The notes beneath the pieces were generated by a model. That model did not search any database. It was not told where the DNA came from and saw nothing but the letters and a program-made list of their open reading frames with translations. The translations under genes and the position numbers were made by a program. Below are positions 12,968-25,536 of a stretch of 64,000 bases of DNA, in pieces. Within the stretch, counting starts at the first letter, position 1. Each line of letters opens with the position of its first letter. Source of the stretch: Aralia elata (lineage: Eukaryota; Streptophyta; Magnoliopsida; Apiales; Araliaceae); contig CM068379.1 of the NCBI GenBank assembly GCA_034770075.1, forward strand, positions 22,815,506-22,879,505. The letters are read 5' to 3'.

Positions 12968-15177
12968 TGTAGACACCCAAATTTTGCATTTCCTATACGC
13001 TGACCCATGACAGGAGGGCAAATTCGTCCATTGGAACCGGCCTGCGCGACGGAGGGTGGAACCATACAGTGCGAACAACTTAGAAGCCACCACGACGACT
13101 TGCGAATCAAGGCCGTCCGAAATGAGCAGTGCCGAATGAGTGTGTCACGTTCCACCGCAATAATTTCCGGACTGCAAAAATACAAGCATTTCGGATAAAA
13201 CTGACGGCGACACTGCCGATCCGCGAGAATCGAGGTAACGGTGCGAGAAAACGAGGAGAATTAAATAATCAAAGTGGAAGGTGTGCTGAGTGGGGTGTGG
13301 GCGCCAGCCAGCCGCAGATTCCATCTGCGGCCAGCCGACAGATGTATCTCGCGGCTGGCTTTTGGCCCAGCCTATATCAACCATTTCTTCTGCAGCATAC
13401 AGGGAGTTCGAGAATTTTTGGAGAAGAAGAGAATCAGCAAGGAAAGACAGCAGCAGGAAATAGAGAAAAAGAGGAAGAAATTAGCATAGATTTTGCAATC
13501 AAATAGGAGAAGAAAGTAAGAAGAAAAGAGAGGAATAATATTTTTGTGATTTGATTGTATCACATAAGACTTTTTCTTCTTTTCAAATACACAAAAAATC
13601 TAAGATCCATTTTTGATCTCCAATTTGCAAGTGTGAGAAATCTCCTCAATTGTTACAATTTCTATCATACTCTTTTGGGGACCCCGCACCCCCGCCCCCA
13701 CCCTATCAAAATCAAATGACATTTTCATATGATTATGGAATAGATAAATTAGGGAGTATTAGTTGAGGGTTCCCATTTGGAACAAAATTCTTCCTAATAA
13801 CCCGATGATCCAATTTATTTATTGATCTCTTGTTTGTTTGTTGTTTTTTTTTGGTGTTATATTGACAAGGTTCTTTTAGATCTCTATTTTGGGATGTCTT
13901 GGTATTGGTAAGATTATCCGTATTGGTTTATTTCTTGTAATAATCGATTTGTGGGGTGTGTGGAAATTTGGTTGTGAGCCTAGGAAAGCGACCCCGTGGT
14001 CCAAATCCCGATGGATTGAACGTTATCTTGATGTATGTAGCGGGTAAGGATGTAGTCTCCTGTTGTAAATATGTAATATTGGGCCTTAAATACGACGCCA
14101 AGGCGGAATCGGGTTTAAGGCCCACGTTAATTAAAAGAAGTGTGTGATTGTGGAGTGTTGGGGTTATTGTGGATGGATTTACATGCCCATGAAATAACCC
14201 CAATGCATTTTATGCTTGATTCGATTTACGACAACGATAATTGATTTCGAAGCTAAACAATGGAAGACCTTCATAAAATCAATCAAACTATGTTGTATAG
14301 CACTCACGAGGGCTTAAAATGAGAAGTGGCATAATGACAATGTTGATTTCCTATGTAAACGAGAAGGCCAAAAGGAAATCGTTTCCAAAACATCACACAA
14401 AAAACGATTTTATAAAATAAGTAACGTTTTATTAAATCTTTGTGCATAGGGGTGAAAGAGATTCCCTAGAAGTTGCCTATCATTTGAGTGTACGAAAGCA
14501 ACGTATAGATCTCGATTCCTATTTTTGATCAAAGGTTTTAAAATTCTCCGGTTTTGCGCAAAACGACACATAATGAAAATCTCATAGTTTTCGACAAGTA
14601 ATAAAATCAAACTTTTCTCATAAAGCTATCTCGTATATAACCGAAAAGACATTCCGGAAGCGTTATCAAATGTAAAGCATGATTTTCCCCTAAAAATCCA
14701 AATGATTTCTTTCATACAATACTCACGCCACAACATTCACTTAGGCCACACACACACAACCGGGCACTGCATATACTTTTTTAAGTGAATTAAACGATAG
14801 GAAAAGCGATCAAGAATTGCGGTAACCGTGGTTTCACTGGAAGTCGAGGGGTTGCCATAACACCTTTCCCCTCCACTTAAGCAAGCCCCCGAACTCTATG
14901 AATCTCGATTCGCAGACCAATTAATTCGGAGTACACACATGAGCCGAGCGATTCATAATAAAACGCAAACTACTCGGGATGATGTTGGTACAATCCAATT
15001 TCAAATATACCAACTGGCGACTCTGGTTAAATGGCTCATCATAAAAAAACGATCTTGTCAAAACCCCGTCGACATCAATGCCGACCTTTTCCAAAAATCA
15101 TCTAAACCAAAAGGCTAAATAATTGGAAAAGACCTAAAAAGGACCAACGGAGAAGCGAAAATAACCCGGCGTCGACA
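12968..15177 (+). repeat. Ogre-A 5' LTR (noisy)
   Basis: Starts TGTAGACACCCAAATTTTGC and ends GGCGTCGACA; matches 39861-41899 throughout. It is 171 bases longer than its partner because of scattered insertions, including a C-rich block near 13680-13705 that looks like consensus error. The Ogre-A LTRs differ in sequence from the Ogre-B LTRs, but share termini and promoter layout. Confidence 0.92.
13303..13380 (+). promoter_or_regulatory. LTR hairpin and TATA-like box (Ogre-A 5' LTR)
   Basis: Inverted repeats built on CCGCAGAT/ATCTGCGG lie directly before TATATCAA (13373-13380). This copy of the hairpin is disturbed by inserted bases; see 40178-40240 for the clean version. Confidence 0.65.
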
Positions 15178-15179
15178 GC

Positions 15180-15197
15180 TGGTGACTCTGCTGGGGA
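15180..15197 (+). promoter_or_regulatory. Ogre-A primer binding site (tRNA-Arg type)
   Basis: TGGTGACTCTGCTGGGGA, two bases after the LTR. From memory of plant tRNA-Arg(ACG), whose acceptor end pairs with TGGCGACTCCGCTGGGGA, this has two mismatches. A tRNA-Arg primer is a known trait of Ogre elements. Confidence 0.75.
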
Positions 15198-16449
15198 ACA
15201 TTAGAGGGCTTAAGGCCGAGTCAAATCTTGATGCTATCCTATCCTTTAAATATATTTATAAATGTGTATGTGTTATGCGGACATTTTGATTTCTATTTTT
15301 ATTGTTGTGTGAATGTGTGTTGTTTGTCCAATGAATGAATGATTGAATGGAGTTGATTTACCTTAAAGTAATCATTTGCATACGGTGAAGGACGATGGAA
15401 AAAAAAAAAAAAAATTTGTGAATGTATGTTGAGATTGTACCAAATCCTCCTGAGGCCGAACCGCCGTCGGTTGCATTATTACTCGGACTCGATGGGGCTG
15501 CTCCCCGGGAGATGGCTCAGGAAACGCACCACTCAAATCCGCTCCAATCGAAAGGGCTCAAACGAGTAGATTGCGAAGATTGGGAACCTTCATGCCGAAT
15601 AACCCCGTGTAGAGTAACCCTAAGATAGGTCAGCCCCAAGAATTAACCCAAAACGCAGGGATAAGTCTCTTCATGCACCTTGTTTACGTTTCTCTCTGCG
15701 TATTAAATGCCATAATTCCGTATGCTTCCCCTTTATGTTCAAGAGAAAATTACTAAACCGCTGTGTTTTGCAGGGAACGACACGGGAAGCATAGATAAAT
15801 CATATCTAGCATGTATTTATTTCAATAAAGAAACCGCTAACAGAGTTTTGTTTTGCAGAAAAAGATTAAATAAAAAAAAAAACCCAAAAACCACACAAGA
15901 GGTTGCGGTTATTTTATTTAGCCAATGCATCCATGCTTTCATTTTCCCCAAGACTAAAACTCTCCGAACCGTTGTTTCGCAGGATTGCTCCTCAAACCCG
16001 TCTCCGCAGTCTAAGGAAAGCCCAGGTCTCTACCTCTGAAATGGGCTGAATATTCACTAATCATAGTTGTCCATATCTCGGGAAGAGTTTGATGACTTCA
16101 AAAAACAGATGATGGAAAATGGCCACAATGCCTAAAAAGAGCACTGCCTACTCAGACAGGATCCGCCAAAGCCCAAGGACCACATAATATTCCCACCACC
16201 AGGGGGTGATCCAGAATCGCGTCCCTACCACCAACCCATAATACACCATTGTAAACCTGGGTAAGGATGACCAACCCCAACTCAAGGACGAGCCATTCAT
16301 CTCCCATACCCAAAAGGAGGCCGTTCTAACCCCACCCCACTTACCTAGTCAGGATCCAGTGGGTTTCCCCACTAATCCCAGAAGAAGGGGACAATGACGA
16401 CCTTCGGAGAAAAATGAAACACAAGGAGGAGACCATCCCAATCCTCTAA
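15198..16449 (+). other. Ogre-A leader region
   Basis: This shares long stretches with Ogre-B 25537-25950 (for example the part around GATGGCTCAGGAAA). It contains several TTTTGCAG-like acceptor motifs (near 15768, 15850 and 15973). Ogre elements often carry an extra ORF before gag, but I could not recognise one here; the 105-aa open frame at 15722-16039 has no visible domain. Confidence 0.6.
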
Positions 16450-17300
16450 GGGGCATAGGGCTCCCTGGGCAGGGTTAATTATTCGGATCTATGTTGTTTT
16501 CCCCGGAGCCCAGATATCCAGAAAAGTTTCAAAGTTCCCGAGTTTTGAAAAGTACAATGGAAAGGGGAAGGAACCCCTATACACACTTGAAAATAAACCA
16601 TTGGAGAACTCCCCCCCCCCACGGTCTTATGCCGAAGACGAGGGGTTAAGAATGCAACTATTTCCAGAAAAGCTTAACAGGGGAGGCAAGAATCATGGTA
16701 TGTCCCCCCTCGACAATACGCCCGAGATCCACAACTGGGAGGAATTGGCCCATAACCTTTCTTTAACCTCAAATACAGCTTTCAGGCCCAGATGGCTCGT
16801 GACAGGTACCAAATATGACAAAGGTTAAAAAACAAGCCTAGAGGAATCCTTCAGGGGAATATGCGCAAAGATGGAGGGGCATGGCCGCTACAGGTAAACC
16901 CCCCCGATGAGACGGAATCAGAGATGGTAATGGAACCTTTGTAGACATTCAGGAGGCACCGTATTATGAGAGGGTCATCTCGGGGATTGGGAATGTCCTT
17001 TTGCGGAAATGATTAAACATGGATGAGAATGGTTGACATGGGGTTGAAATCGGGTAAAATCCGGGAATCTTACTGCTTTAGAAACGGCTGCCCGAGCAAA
17101 TACATAATGGAAACTGATGGCAGCAACTTCCCGGTGGGAGTCCCAAAAGAGGAAGGAAGAGGAATGTCTCTTCCCTCATCCTACAAGGGTCGTCCAGTAA
17201 AGCAGAAAGCCATCTTCCGGTACAGGTAAAAGAGGGAGGGCCATCCCGACAGCCAAGATTTCCACAGAATCAAAGGGCAGAGGGGCGAAGAAGATATGAG
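16450..17300 (+). pseudogene. Ogre-A gag
   Basis: Gag, the structural core protein that packages the RNA. In broken frames one sees FKVPEFEKYNG (16527-16560), then THLK, NTPEIHNWEELAH (16719-16752), SFR and WRGMAA (about 16847-16895), PYYERVISGIGN (16960-16995) and GLKSGKI (17041-17062). These match the order seen in Ogre-type gag proteins. Frame changes every 30-100 bases fit the insertion errors of this side of the window. The C-terminal end and any zinc knuckle are not clear. Confidence 0.8.
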
Positions 17301-18340
17301 GCCCTCGCAGAATCTGAGTCATTCACCCCGCTCCGTGGGAGCCGCTTGAACGGGTACTGAAGCGGTATTAGTAGCCCAAAAGAAAATAGTTGGTCTGGCA
17401 TCCAACCAAGTGACCCAAAGGGGTAGAAGGTTTGAACCCGAGCAAGCGGTGTGCAATACCACTGCCCAGTTCCCCTGGCCATGATACACAGGATTGCTAG
17501 GACGTTTTAAATTGCAACTCGAATCCCAAATACCTGATGTGACAGTGGAGAGATTGTGGTTGGAACATTCAGCAGGAAGTTCCCCGAATGTTTAAAGGCA
17601 AAATCCCCTGCCAAGACATGATGGAGGGGGAGTCCAATGCGACGGAGGCAAGTGAGGCGGGGGAGCCCGCCAAGGTTGAGCTATGTGCAGAAAATTGAGG
17701 AAATGGTCAACGTAATAACATGGTTTATGAGAATGCGAGGGTAACACCCATCAGGTTTGAATAGGGGTACATACGAATAACATAGAGGGGACCTATCAAG
17801 TTGGTTTTCACAGCTCCGAGGGGCCTCATCATATTTGCTGCAAGGCCACAAACTCCCTATCAGTAGTCTGAAAGAACTGTAACCCTGGAATTATGGGGGA
17901 ATACCAGAGGAAGCGGCCAGGGGTGCGTCCCGTAAAACAATCCCAGGGGGAATCCCTTGTAATCTCCCCGGGCGAGTCACTTGAGAGCCAAAAGAGAAAA
18001 TAAAATGAAGAGGTTTCCGAGGAAAAGGCCATAGAGTTTTTTTGAAAAGGATGATCAACCCAGAAACAGGGGGAATCCAGATTTTAAATGAGGAAGCAAC
18101 CCTAACCCATCCAGTCATGGACTGTGGTGTTGTCATCCAGTGAGCATTGTAAAACCCTGTGGATGAAGGTTCTGGAGGAGGCATTTGTGACCCAAAGAGA
18201 TCAGTGAGGAGGGATTCGGCCAGCTGGTAGGGCCCACCACTTAATCTTGGAAAGCCGATGCAATATCCTTTACAGGATGAGGGACATTCCCGAAGAGGGA
18301 AGGGGGCACACCGAAAACCGCTACACATTGCAGTAATCTC
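17301..18340 (+). other. Gag-protease interval of Ogre-A
   Basis: Expected to hold the end of gag and the start of protease by position. No motif was confidently identified. The long minus-strand open frame across 17891-18730 is an antisense shadow of the protease region. Confidence 0.5.
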
Positions 18341-18760
18341 CTCAGGATATTCGTCATGAATTGGGGTACAGATCGACGGGGGATCGGCATTGAATATATG
18401 TCCTATCAGTACGCTGAAGGAAAATGGAACTATCCAGTCCCAACGCGCCTGCGTGCCAGTCATGGTGGTGGTTCGGGCTTTTTGACGGATTCCCGGAGGG
18501 ACACCATCGGGGAGATAGAATTGCCAGTGGAGATAGGGCCCCTGTACTTTTGAATATCCCTTGTTCCTTCCAAAAGTCCCCCCCCCCCCCCCCCCACCTA
18601 GATATCCCGGCAAGCTACAACCGGCTGTTAGGGAAAGGGGCCAAGGATACACATGGTCGGGGCAATTCCTTCCAAACGCTCCACCATAGACGAAATCAAG
18701 TTGAAACATCGATGGGAAATCTGGTAACAATTCTCGGCCGAATGTGATGACCCTTCTATC
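18341..18760 (+). pseudogene. Ogre-A aspartic protease
   Basis: Retroviral-type aspartic protease that cuts the polyprotein. The plus strand encodes IDGGSALNICPISTLK (18371-18418), where the D-G-G-S tetrad takes the place of the usual D-[ST]-G or D-N-G-S active site of this lineage. Further on come GEIELPVEIGP (18510-18540) and DIPASYNRLLG (18600-18632), the typical flap and C-terminal motif. A C run at 18579-18596 and other extra bases break the frame. Confidence 0.8.
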
Positions 18761-19594
18761 TCTTCCCAGGAGTGGCCTACCAGATAATCAATTGTGGATG
18801 AGTCAGCGGCTCCTGCCCAAGCTGTTCAAGCACTTGAGATTCAGCACTCCCCCATTATAGATGCCGATGGGAAGCTCCAGCTGTGAAACCAAGGGTCTCT
18901 CCGGAAGCTCACCTTTTGTGGCAAGGGAAATGATTAAAATGAACTTCACAACCTGGAGACAGGAGGACTAGGGAAAAAAAGCCAGTCAGTGGAATCACCA
19001 AGCCCCATCCACCTAAACACAGCAGATAGGCAAGGCAGGATTGGGATATCCATGTGGGCGCCAAGTACGGGCCGAACACCGTCGGGGTGCGACTTCTACC
19101 GATTCGACTAGTTGGCAGTCCATTGACCAGAGCCGACAATGAGCAGGGGATCAGCGGACCTGTGATTGGGGCAAGGGAATGAAGAATTAACCCCCACGAC
19201 ATTAGTGAGTCGGTCCCGGAGGGAAAGTTTCCTGCAGGAGGTCGCAAAGGAGTTTTGACACCAAATGCTATCATCCCCGGTACCAATCAAACCAAGCAGT
19301 AAGGAGGGACGAATGTTATCGCGCGGACACCGGGAGCCCAACAAGTTTTGTGCCTGTCATCGATTGGGCAGGGCTGATTATCTCCTGGAAAAGATATGGA
19401 GGAGGATTCAGGCGTCGTATCCGTAATCCAGTCGGGGAGGTTGTCCGATGTGAGGGCCCCTCCTTTATTCCAGCGCATGCCAGCGGATGAACCCCTGACC
19501 CCATACGACAATTGGACCCAGAAACCCGTGATATCAAAACAGGGGTAAAACTCGGACGTCAGGGTGATTGACCCCAGATGGATGGGGGAATGAA

Positions 19595-19733
19595 GAAGTT
19601 TATTTTTGTTGTTGTTTGTAATTCTGCTATCATTATGATCGTTTCTTCTTGTTATTTGAAAATGCGATCATCGTGAAAAAATGATTTATATATGAACAAG
19701 TAATTTTTTGTTTTCATGTCCAGGTGTTACCGA
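19595..19733 (+). other. Intron-like spacer between protease and RT
   Basis: A T-rich segment, unlike its surroundings, that ends in TTTTCATGTCCAG directly before coding sequence, as a 3' splice site would. Ogre elements are known for an intron between protease and RT, and the position fits. A 5' site such as AAG/GTTTATTTTT near 19600 is a guess. Ogre-B has the related acceptor TTTTATGTCAG/GT at 27236-27248. Confidence 0.55.
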
Positions 19734-21060
19734 ATTTTGATGTTTAGATCCTTGCCTAACAAATGGTCTTTCAAATTTGAATGATGATTATGATTTTTGG
19801 GACATTTGAGCTGGATTTCGATTTAATAAGGGGCATTGAAACAAGACGAGACATATTACGAACGACGCAACCTGATGAGATCAAAGGCAGTGGGTCGAGG
19901 ATAAACCCTAAACCTAATTTGGACCAAACCATCACTATAGATAATCGGAACCCCTGAGCCATCCAAAAGAACTTCCAAGAGAGGGACAAGACCTTAACCC
20001 CAGCCAAAAAGCAGAAATAATTGAGTTACTAGAGACAATATGAGGATGTCATTTGCCTGGGTCGCACGAGGTTATGATCGGATTGTACCACTCGACATTT
20101 GTGGTGCACCCGGTTACGCCATCAAGGGCAGGGTTTCAGGCCTGTCAAGCAGAAACTAAGATTAAGTTGAAAACCTGAGTGGAGTTTAAAGGTTGAAGGA
20201 AAGGAGATCATCAAACAGTTCCATGGGCGGTAATCCATTATGGTGTCCACTTACCACGGTAAAATGGCTTATCCCAATGTGAGTCCCAAGTGGGCTAAAC
20301 CTGGAGGAAAGGTGCGGGTATGCGTAGACTACAGAGATTCTAAACAGGCCAGTCTCAAGGATAACTTACCCGGTGCCTTTCAATGACACATCCTGGTAGA
20401 TAACACAAAGCCCAGTACGAAATGTATTCTTTTTTGTGGATCTGCTTCGGCCGGGATATCATCCAGATAATGGTGGCGGAGGAAGATCGGGAAAAAGGAC
20501 CGCATTCATGCACCCCTTGGGGGCACTTTCTGCTATAGATCGACTGGGCTTTTTGGCCTCACAAACGCGGGGGCTACTTATCAGATGAGCCATGATTGGC
20601 CTTATTCCACGATACTGATGCACAAGGAGATTAGAGGTCTCTACGTGGACGACATTATTGTGAAATCGAAGGTAGAAATCCGAATCATATTAATTTCATC
20701 CATCCAAAAAGCTATTCGAATCGGCTCAGAAAATATAATTTGAAGCTCAATCCAGCCAGAGATGCGCGTTCGGAGTACAGTCCGGGTTTTTTAAGCTCTT
20801 TGGGTTTTCCTGGTTTAGTAATCGTGGCATTGAGTTGGACCCGAGCAAAGATTAGAGGCCATTGTGGATATGCCGGCACCTCACACAGAAAAAGGAGATA
20901 AACGGAGGATTCCTCGGGTAGGATAAACTTTAATCAGCCGTTTTATATCCCCACTTGACGACCAACATGGTGAGCCGATTTTTAGACTGTTAAGAAAAAG
21001 GGGTGTTCCAAGAATTGGAATGAGCAATGTCAAAAGGCGTTTTCAGGACCATTAAAAAGT
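19734..21060 (+). pseudogene. Ogre-A reverse transcriptase with acidic leader
   Basis: An Asp/Glu-rich leader (19734-20030, also present in Ogre-B at 27249-27470) is followed by reverse transcriptase. Visible in shifting frames: VCVDYR (about 20317-20334), DLLRPGYH-like and MVAEEDREK (near 20470), GLFGLTNAGATYQM (20547-20588) and the catalytic LYVDDIIVKS (20638-20667), then MPAPHTEKG (20871 onward). RT copies the element RNA into DNA. The catalytic Asp pair is present; frame breaks are mostly single extra bases. Confidence 0.85.
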
Positions 21061-21090
21061 CAATTGACTGAGGCCACCAGTGCTGTTTAC

Positions 21091-21096
<6 letters not shown>

Positions 21097-21133
<37 letters not shown>

Positions 21134-21153
21134 GTGTCACACACCGCACCCTT

Positions 21154-21192
<39 letters not shown>

Positions 21193-21228
21193 ACCCCGCC
21201 CCCCCCCACCGGGGGGGGGGGGGGGGGG
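21097..21228. repeat. Poly-G / poly-C tracts
   Basis: Runs of about 34 G, 35 C and 18 G with short spacers, inside the RT-RNase H region. Nothing like it is in related elements, and it cannot code for the expected protein. It is most likely a consensus artefact of the noisy sequence. Confidence 0.75.
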
Positions 21229-22430
21229 AAGGATGGGAATCCCTTCTGTTTAGGTACATATCGGTCAATGCCCATTGCGATGGGATGCATGCTGGGGACA
21301 GAAAAAATGAGGCGGGTAAGGAGCAGGTCATTCTATTTACCCATCAGCAAAAGATTTAGACCAATGTGAGCAGAATTACACTCCCCATCGAGGCTAGGAC
21401 CTTGTTTGTGGCTCTGGGCCTGGGCGGCAGGGGCAGATTTACACAGCACTAACCCTCCATGGGCATGACAACGTACCTGATATCAAGAATGGAATCCCTT
21501 GAAATATATTTTTGAAAGACCCATGCGGAATTTGTCGGTTAGGATCCCAGATGGCAGTTAATTTTACAACAGTGTTGACATGGTGTACGTCACCCAGAAG
21601 GGCTCATGAAAGGGTCAGGGAAATTGCAGATCAGTTGGCAGATAGCCCCAACGGGAAGGGATGGAGCCGTTAGGAAACCCCTCTCCCGGGCCGAGGATAA
21701 TATATTCTGGGTATCGCGCGAAAAATGTGATGACGAGGGGGACAATTCTGGAAGGCTGTATTTTGATGGTGCCAATGAATGCCGAGGGGGCCAGGAGCCG
21801 GAGCCAGAGTCCTAGTCCTCTATCACCGGAGAAACAATATCCCCGTGGCCACCCAAGCTTCGTTTCAGCAATTCGAGACAACAAACGCTGATTACGAGGG
21901 GTGTATCTTTGGGACTTCCGATTGGCCCGTGACAATGGGAGTAAAACAGACTAGCGGTGTTCGAGGGATTCAGAGTTGGTAATCAGACAAATCAATCGGG
22001 GTAATACAACCACTAAGGAAGCTTTCGGTTACTTGCCATACCCATCGGTTGTTGTCACCCCAGCTTATGCCAAGAAGTTCGAAGATATCGCCTTCCACGC
22101 CATATTCCTCCCGGGGACGAAATGATTTTTTTTGCCCGATGCATATTGGGCGACTTTGGCTTCCTTTAAATCCTCGTGATCAAGAGTTAGGGGACAGTCC
22201 AACACAGATTGAGATCAACCGTACACAGAATGCCCCTTCGGCATATGAGGAGAAGAATGTGCACGTGGCAGTGTTATCAAATGAGGTGGTGTTGACGAGG
22301 CAATAGCCCCTGGTATCACGAACATAAGGGAAATATCTGAGAGACAGGATCCCATTCCCGAATCAGGCTAAATTTTTTAAATCGGCACTGAAAAGGATGA
22401 GGAATTCATAAAGATGGCGATAGAAGTATT
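21229..22430 (+). pseudogene. Ogre-A RNase H region
   Basis: RNase H, which removes the RNA template. Pieces seen: a stretch for MGCMLGTE (about 21279-21302), then CEQNYTP and EARTLFVAL (21366-21415), matching the connection/RNase H domain of Tat elements; farther on FETTNADYEGCIFG (21869-21912), the N-(T)-(A)-E/D-Y-E-A motif of the second RNase H common in this lineage. Frames are broken. Confidence 0.75.
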
Positions 22431-23440
22431 TACCTGAGTGGCGAATTCACTTTACAAAAGGGATGCCGGGTTGGGACTGTGTGCAATGCGTAGACGAAAC
22501 GCAATCCAAAAGGATTAATGATTGAAATCCATTGGCGGGGGTGTGTGGGCCACAGTATGAGGTGGACCGATGTTGGCCCAAAAAAGATCTTGAGGACAAT
22601 CAGGGTATATTATTGGTTAAAACGCTTGAAAGCCCGATTTGCGATGATCATGTCCAAACGATGTTATCAATTGCCAGGGCTCAAACGCTGACTGGTAATG
22701 TTGATCCATACGCCTCCCAAATGATACTGCCATTGTACTGACCTCTCCACCGTGGCCATTTTTTTTTTTTTCGATGTGGGTGAATGGAATGTTATTATCG
22801 GACCGATTAGAGCCCAAAGCAAGCAAACGGGCCATACGATTTCATCTTCGCATGAATCCGATTATTTTCATCCAAATGGGTAGAGGCAGGCTTCTTTCCA
22901 CCTAAAGTAAAACTCGAGGAGGTCATCGTCAGCTTCAAATCAAGAGTAAATGTCATCTTGCCGATATGGGCAAACCTGAGGTTGTGGTCTTCTTCCGACA
23001 ATGCCAAGAATTTAAACAACGCCCTCATGAAGCGAACTGTGGTGGACCAGTTCAAGATTAAGCATCTCAATTCCGTCATTTTACCGTCCCAAAAATGAAT
23101 GGGATGGGGGGCAAATGGGGGGTTGGAGGCGGCCAATAAGAACATCAAGAAGATCATGGGCCCAAAAAATGTCTGCTAATCATCGGGGATGGCACAGATC
23201 TGTTACCCCCTCGCACCATTGCTGGCATACCGAACCATCAACGCGTACTTCTTAACAAGGGGCAACCCCTTAACCGCTTTGGTGTATGGAATGGGGAGGC
23301 TGTTCTACCCAGTACTGAGGTTGAGATGGCGTCCCTCAGAATAGTGATCGACGCTCAGATAAGCGAAGAAGATTGGATGCAAAGTCGATATGACCAATTG
23401 GCCCTGATTGATGAAAGGAGGGTGGCTGCCATTTGGCATG
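22431..23440 (+). pseudogene. Ogre-A integrase, N-terminal and core part
   Basis: Integrase inserts the DNA copy into the genome. Visible: a zinc-binding region piece GVCGP (22541-22555), the IDYFSKWVEA-like stretch, then DNAKNLNNALM with the second catalytic Asp (22997-22999) and LEAANKNIKKI with the catalytic Glu (23126-23128). The first catalytic Asp falls in damaged sequence near 22780. After 23200 the frame is open up to the Ogre-B insertion at 23440, and continues without a frame change at 33461 once Ogre-B and one copy of GCATG are discounted. Confidence 0.88.
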
Positions 23441-25516
23441 TGTAGACACCCAAATTTTGCGCTTCGTATACTAACCGTGACAGGAGGGCAAAATCGTCAA
23501 ATGAACCGACCTGTGAGAGCGAGGGATGCACAAGAGCGAACATTCGATGCCACCGCGACGATTTACAACCGAAACCGACGTGACAACAGGGTCGTCCGAC
23601 CGAAATGAGCATGCCTGAATGATGTGGCGCGCTTCCCGGAAATTCCCCGGACTGCAGAATACGAGCCTGTCAGCGAAAACCGACATTGCGGCTATCACGA
23701 AAATCGAGGCGTGGCACGAAAATCGAGAAAGTCCAGCCCGCAAGCCGCGGATAGATCTGCGGCCAAAGGATTGCGCCTTTCTGGAAAGTCAGATCCCGAA
23801 AACCGGGCTGAGTGGCGAGCCAGCTGGCCAGCCGAAGATCCATATGCGGCCAGCCGCAGATAGATCTGCGGCTGGCTCTGGCCAGCCTATTTAAGCTCAG
23901 CCTCGGACAGCATACAGGAGGTGGGAAGAATTTGAAGGAAGAAGAATTCTGCAGCAGCAAGAACACGGAAATAGAGAGAAAAAGGAGCAAATTTTGCAAT
24001 CAAATAGGAAGAAAAGAGAGGAAAAAAAGAGAGGATTTATATTCTTTGATTTTGATTGTACCAAATATACTCCTTATCTTAGTCAAATACACAAGTTCAC
24101 ATCCATTTGAGATTATTTGCAAGGTGAAAATTCCCTTTGTTCTAGCAATTTATATTATATTGTTTGGTTAAATTAAATGTAGTTTTTCTTGTATATTGTT
24201 GTGGATCTATGGATTGAGGACTATTAGGGAGGGTTCCAATTGGAACGAATTTCTTCCTAATGGTCCGATGATATCCATTTGGTGAATTTTAAGCTCGTTG
24301 TAATAATGTATTATGCATAGTTTATTTAGAGATTGTTATTTTTAGGATCTTGTGGGTGTGTAGCGATTTTGGATGTGAGCCTAGGGAGCGCGACCCCGTG
24401 GTCCAAATCCGATGATGGACATCTTTCGATGTATGTAATAAATTCGATGTACTTTTCATTGTAAATATGTAATCGTCGGGCCTTAAAACGACGCCAAGGC
24501 GAGAATCGTGTTTAAGGCCCCGAAATAGTGAAACTTGTGATTGTAGGCGTTTGGGGTTATTTTGATGGCTTACATGCCCATGAATAGCTCCGACGCGTGA
24601 TTTATGCTCGATTTGATTTATGAGACGAAATTGATTTCAAAGGCCAAATGATAAGATCTTCATAAAAATCAAGCAAACTAGGCTATTAGCATCACGAGGT
24701 TAATAAATGGGAAGTGCTAATGAATGTCGATTTCTATTTCAAACGAGAAAGCTAAAGGAAATCGTTTTCAAATATCACAAGGAATGATTTTGGTCAAATA
24801 ATTGACGTTTTATTAAACCGTTGTTGCATAGGGTTAAAGATGATTCTAGAAGTTGCCCATCATTTGAGTTACAAAAGCAACGTATAGATCTCGATTCCTA
24901 TTTTGACAAAGGTTTAAAAACTCCTGTTTTGCCAAAACGACACCTAACGAAAAATCTCATAGTTTTTGACAATTAAAATCAAACCTTTCTTATAAAGAAT
25001 CAAGCTTTCTCGTGTATGCCGAAAAGACATTCCGAAGCATTCTCAAATTAAAGCACGACTTTCCCTAAAAATCCAAATGATTCTTTCATACAAACTCACC
25101 ACAACATTCATTAAGCACACACACACACACACACACACGCACACATACACATATTCAAGAATTAAAGGGATAGGAAAAGCATCAATCAAGATTGCGGTAA
25201 CCGTATTTCACGGAAGTCGGGGGGTGCCTAACACCTTCCCCTCGCTTAAGCAAGCCCCCGAACTCTATGAATCTCGGTTCGCAGACCAATTAATTCGGAG
25301 TCATATATGAGCCAGCGATTTATAAAAACGAAAACTCGGATGAGTTGGTACATCCCTTTCAAATATACCAACTGGCGACTCTGGTTAATTGGCTCATCAT
25401 AAAAAATGATCTTTCAAAACCCCGTCGACATGAATGCCGACCTTTTCCAAAAAATCATTAAATCAAAAGGCTAAAATTGGAAAAGACCAAGAGACGAGAA
25501 AAAACCGGCGTCGACA
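23441..25516 (+). repeat. Ogre-B 5' LTR
   Basis: TGTAGACACCC to GGCGTCGACA; nearly identical to 31382-33455, differing in scattered single-base indels and small changes. It includes an (AC)n run at 25116-25138. Confidence 0.95.
23818..23895 (+). promoter_or_regulatory. LTR hairpin and TATA box (Ogre-B 5' LTR)
   Basis: A 28-base near-perfect palindrome (23849-23876, arms GCCAGCCGCAGAT, two-base loop) ends 11 bases before TATTTAAG (23888-23895). A partner inverted repeat lies just upstream. The placement suggests a core promoter at the U3/R boundary. The start site is inferred to lie near CAGCATACAGGAGG. Confidence 0.75.
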
Positions 25517-25518
25517 GC

Positions 25519-25536
25519 TGGCGACTCTGCTGGGGA
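25519..25536 (+). promoter_or_regulatory. Ogre-B primer binding site (tRNA-Arg type)
   Basis: TGGCGACTCTGCTGGGGA, two bases after the LTR. It pairs with the acceptor end of plant tRNA-Arg(ACG), as I recall that sequence, with one mismatch. Confidence 0.8.

Noticed and set aside
17891..18730. 279-codon minus-strand open frame
   Set aside because: It is antisense to the Ogre-A protease, whose motifs read on the plus strand, and has no recognisable domain.
21064..21369. Gly- or Pro-rich small proteins
   Set aside because: Artefacts of the poly-G and poly-C tracts.
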